DNA from: Streptomyces sp. SID13031
Lineage (GTDB): Bacteria > Actinomycetota > Actinomycetes > Propionibacteriales > Kribbellaceae
Reading direction: 5' to 3'
NCBI RefSeq assembly: GCF_010548305.1
Contig: NZ_JAAGLV010000019.1
Coordinates: forward strand, 62,001 to 126,000
Length of the DNA stretch: 64,000 nt
Numbering within the stretch: the stretch's first letter is position 1; every line of letters starts with the position of its first letter. The position numbers were made by a program, and so were the translations under genes. Of the stretch, positions 62,413 through 64,000 are shown piece by piece. The notes under the pieces were generated by a model that saw nothing but the letters and a program-made list of their open reading frames with translations, was not told the origin of the DNA and did no database searches.

Positions 62413-63330
62413 GTGACAACCGTTGTGGAAGCTTCCCCCAAAACCCTCCTGGTGACCGGCGCCGCCGCGGTGTCCGTGCTGCTGTGGGGCTCATCCTTCG
62501 TGGCCATCCGGCACGCCGGCACCGAGTTCTCCGCCGGCTCGATGTCGCTCGCCCGACTCCTGGTCGGCAGCGTGCTCCTCGGCACCTACTTGTACTTCCG
62601 TGAGCGCCCCACCAGAGCCAGCTGGCCGGCCAGGCGCGACTGGCCGCCACTACTCGCCTGCGGCCTGCTCTGGTTCGGCGTCTACAACGTCGCCCTCAAC
62701 GCAGCCGAGCGCCGCCTGGACGCCGGTACTGCGGCCATGCTCGTCCACATCGCTCCGCTACTGATCGCCCTGCTCGCCGGCCTGACGCTGGGCGAGGGCT
62801 TCCCGCGGCAACTCGTCATCGGCAGCCTGGTCGCGTTCGGCGGCGTAGTGCTGATCGGTACGGCGACCTCCACCGGCCGCGCCGAGACCTGGGGCGTCAT
62901 CCTCTGCTTCGTCGCCGCCATCTCGTACGCCGTCGGTGTGGTCGCCCAGAAGCCGCTACTGACCCGCCTCCCCGCTGCACAGGTCACCTGGCTCGCCTGC
63001 ATGATCGGCACCGTCGCCTGCCTCCCGTACGCGCCCACCCTGACCACTGAGCTCCGTACCGCGAGCGCAGGCACCATCTGGTGGGTCATCTACCTAGGCG
63101 CCTTCCCCACCGCTCTCGGCTTCACTACCTGGGCCTACGCGCTGCGCCGCTCCACAGCCGGCCGCATGGGCGTCACGGTCTACGCCGTCCCAGTAGTGGC
63201 CATCGCACTCGCCTGGCTCCTCCTGGACGAAACACCCGCCCGGCTCGCTCTCGTCGGAGGCGCACTCTGCCTGGCCGGGGTCGCGATCTCCCGGCGTACC
63301 GGACGCTCTACTGCGAGAAGGGAAGCCTGA
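62413..63330 (+). CDS. EamA-family (DMT) transporter
   Basis: 305 residues, ten predicted TM helices in two EamA repeats (VLLWGSSFVAIRHAGTEFSAGSMSLARLLVGSVLLGTYL early; TIWWVIYLGAFPTALGFTTWAYALRRSTAGRMGV late). GTG 62413 has no strong ribosome-binding site and may be leaderless. Likely an amino-acid or metabolite exporter under the divergent Lrp regulator. It is coupled to the next gene by a 1-nt overlap (TGATG). Confidence 0.87.
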   Translation: MTTVVEASPKTLLVTGAAAVSVLLWGSSFVAIRHAGTEFSAGSMSLARLLVGSVLLGTYLYFRERPTRASWPARRDWPPLLACGLLWFGVYNVALNAAERRLDAGTAAMLVHIAPLLIALLAGLTLGEGFPRQLVIGSLVAFGGVVLIGTATSTGRAETWGVILCFVAAISYAVGVVAQKPLLTRLPAAQVTWLACMIGTVACLPYAPTLTTELRTASAGTIWWVIYLGAFPTALGFTTWAYALRRSTAGRMGVTVYAVPVVAIALAWLLLDETPARLALVGGALCLAGVAISRRTGRSTARREA

Positions 63331-64000
63331 TGAAGTTCGGGGTCTTCGTGCCGCAGGGCTGGCGGATGGATCTGGTCGAGTTGGCTGACCCGGTCGAGCA
63401 GTGGGAGGCGATGACGGCTGTCGCGCGGGCCGCCGATGCCGGGCCGTGGGACTCGATCTGGCTGTTCGACCACTTCCACACCGTGCCCGAGCCGGTGCGC
63501 GAGACGGTCTTCGAGGCGTGGACGGCGACCGCCGCGCTCTCCCGCGACACGAAGCGGGTCAAGATCGGCCAACTGGTCGGCTGCAACGGCTACCGCAACC
63601 CCGCTCTCTACGCGAAGATCGCCGCCACCGTCGACGTCGCGAGCAACGGCCGCCTGTACGCCGGGCTGGGCGCGGGCTGGTCCGAGGAGGAGTGGACGGC
63701 CTATGGCTATCCGTGGACCAGCCTGAAGGACCGGATGGGCTCGTTCCGTGAGTCGGTCGAGCTGATCCACCGGCTGTGGACCGAGGAGGACGTGGTTTTC
63801 CACGGGAAGTACCACTCGGTGGACAAGCCGTATGTCGAGCCGCGCCGCAAACCGCCGCTGTGGATCGGCGGTGGCGGCGAACAGGTGACGCTCAAGCTCG
63901 TCGCGCAGCACGGCGACGCCTGCAACTTCGGCACCGGCCAGGTCGACGTCATCGAGCACAAGCTGTCAGTACTACGTAAGCACTGCGACGCAGTCGGCCG
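63330..64000 (+). CDS. LLM-class (F420-dependent-type) oxidoreductase, 3' end cut by window
   Basis: 223 codons visible from ATG 63330; the frame is open at 64000. The TIM-barrel N-terminus MKFGVFVPQGWRMDL, with WDSIWLFDHF, GQLVGCNGYRNPALYAKIAATVDVASNGRLYAGLGAGWSEEEW and PPLWIGGGGEQVT, is typical of bacterial-luciferase-like F420-dependent oxidoreductases. The substrate cannot be told. The 1-nt overlap with the EamA gene suggests a shared transcript. Confidence 0.87.
   Translation, partial: MKFGVFVPQGWRMDLVELADPVEQWEAMTAVARAADAGPWDSIWLFDHFHTVPEPVRETVFEAWTATAALSRDTKRVKIGQLVGCNGYRNPALYAKIAATVDVASNGRLYAGLGAGWSEEEWTAYGYPWTSLKDRMGSFRESVELIHRLWTEEDVVFHGKYHSVDKPYVEPRRKPPLWIGGGGEQVTLKLVAQHGDACNFGTGQVDVIEHKLSVLRKHCDAVG

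Overview
The window looks like a chromosomal segment of a high-GC filamentous or related actinomycete. Signs are uniformly GC-rich codons, frequent GTG starts, ATGA/GTGA start-stop overlaps, a Tat-exported EndoH-type glycosidase, an AfsR/SARP-like regulator, an actinobacterial-type PaaN, a PPi-type phosphofructokinase, a DUF6458 protein, an F420-type luciferase-like enzyme and a sugar ABC importer lacking its own ATPase. A Nocardioidaceae/Kribbella-like or Streptomyces-like host fits; genus is inference only. No rRNA, tRNA, CRISPR, transposase or prophage block was recognised.

Layout. 1-4.6 kb: end of an MHS-type transporter, a divergent EndoH-like glycosidase behind a large nested palindrome, a histidine phosphatase, and a FadE5-like acyl-CoA dehydrogenase. 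4.8-9.2 kb: three overlapping genes for paralogous secreted or membrane-anchored proteins, then a DUF4097 protein and a DUF6458 protein. 9.2-13 kb: thioredoxin/NHL protein and a large unrecognised protein. 13-16.2 kb: sugar ABC importer. 16.4-24.9 kb: phenylacetate locus, with a minus-strand operon (paaN, serine hydrolase, flavin reductase, alcohol dehydrogenase) diverging from paaI-paaJ-paaK, and a TetR gene. 25-28.6 kb: SDR, saccharopine-dehydrogenase-like reductase and acyl-CoA ligase. 28.7-30 kb: frameshifted DinB gene and a NYN-domain RNase-like gene next to strongly structured non-coding DNA.

30.2-38.5 kb: serine hydrolase diverging from a large BTAD/ATPase/TPR regulator, then a TetR gene diverging from an acyl-CoA ligase plus secreted lipase, with a 26-bp palindrome between. 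38.6-42.6 kb: DrrAB-type ABC exporter and a GntR/MFS pair. 42.9-45.1 kb: secreted subtilase and a lipoprotein. 45.3-48.8 kb: branched-chain 2-oxoacid dehydrogenase E1alpha-E1beta-E2, coupled by 1-nt overlaps. 49.2-52.7 kb: secreted phytase-like propeller, EamA transporter, and a small secreted protein with two tandem Cys-Cys modules. 53-56.3 kb: SDR, HisC-like aminotransferase, a hairpin-rich gap and a DDAH-like hydrolase. 56.4-58.7 kb: three-domain murein hydrolase with a PEGA-like membrane protein. 58.8-64 kb: GntR regulator, 4TM holin-like protein, low-Mr tyrosine phosphatase, PPi-PFK, Lrp/EamA divergent pair and a partial luciferase-like oxidoreductase.

Functional themes are aromatic (phenylacetate) and acyl-CoA catabolism under TetR control, carbohydrate uptake and secreted hydrolases, and cell-envelope proteins. 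Best candidates for something undescribed: the three-paralogue envelope operon (4788-7971), the NYN RNase gene with adjacent nested terminator/RNA structure (29341-30100), the two-module secreted protein (52112-52702), and several long perfect inverted repeats in intergenic DNA.
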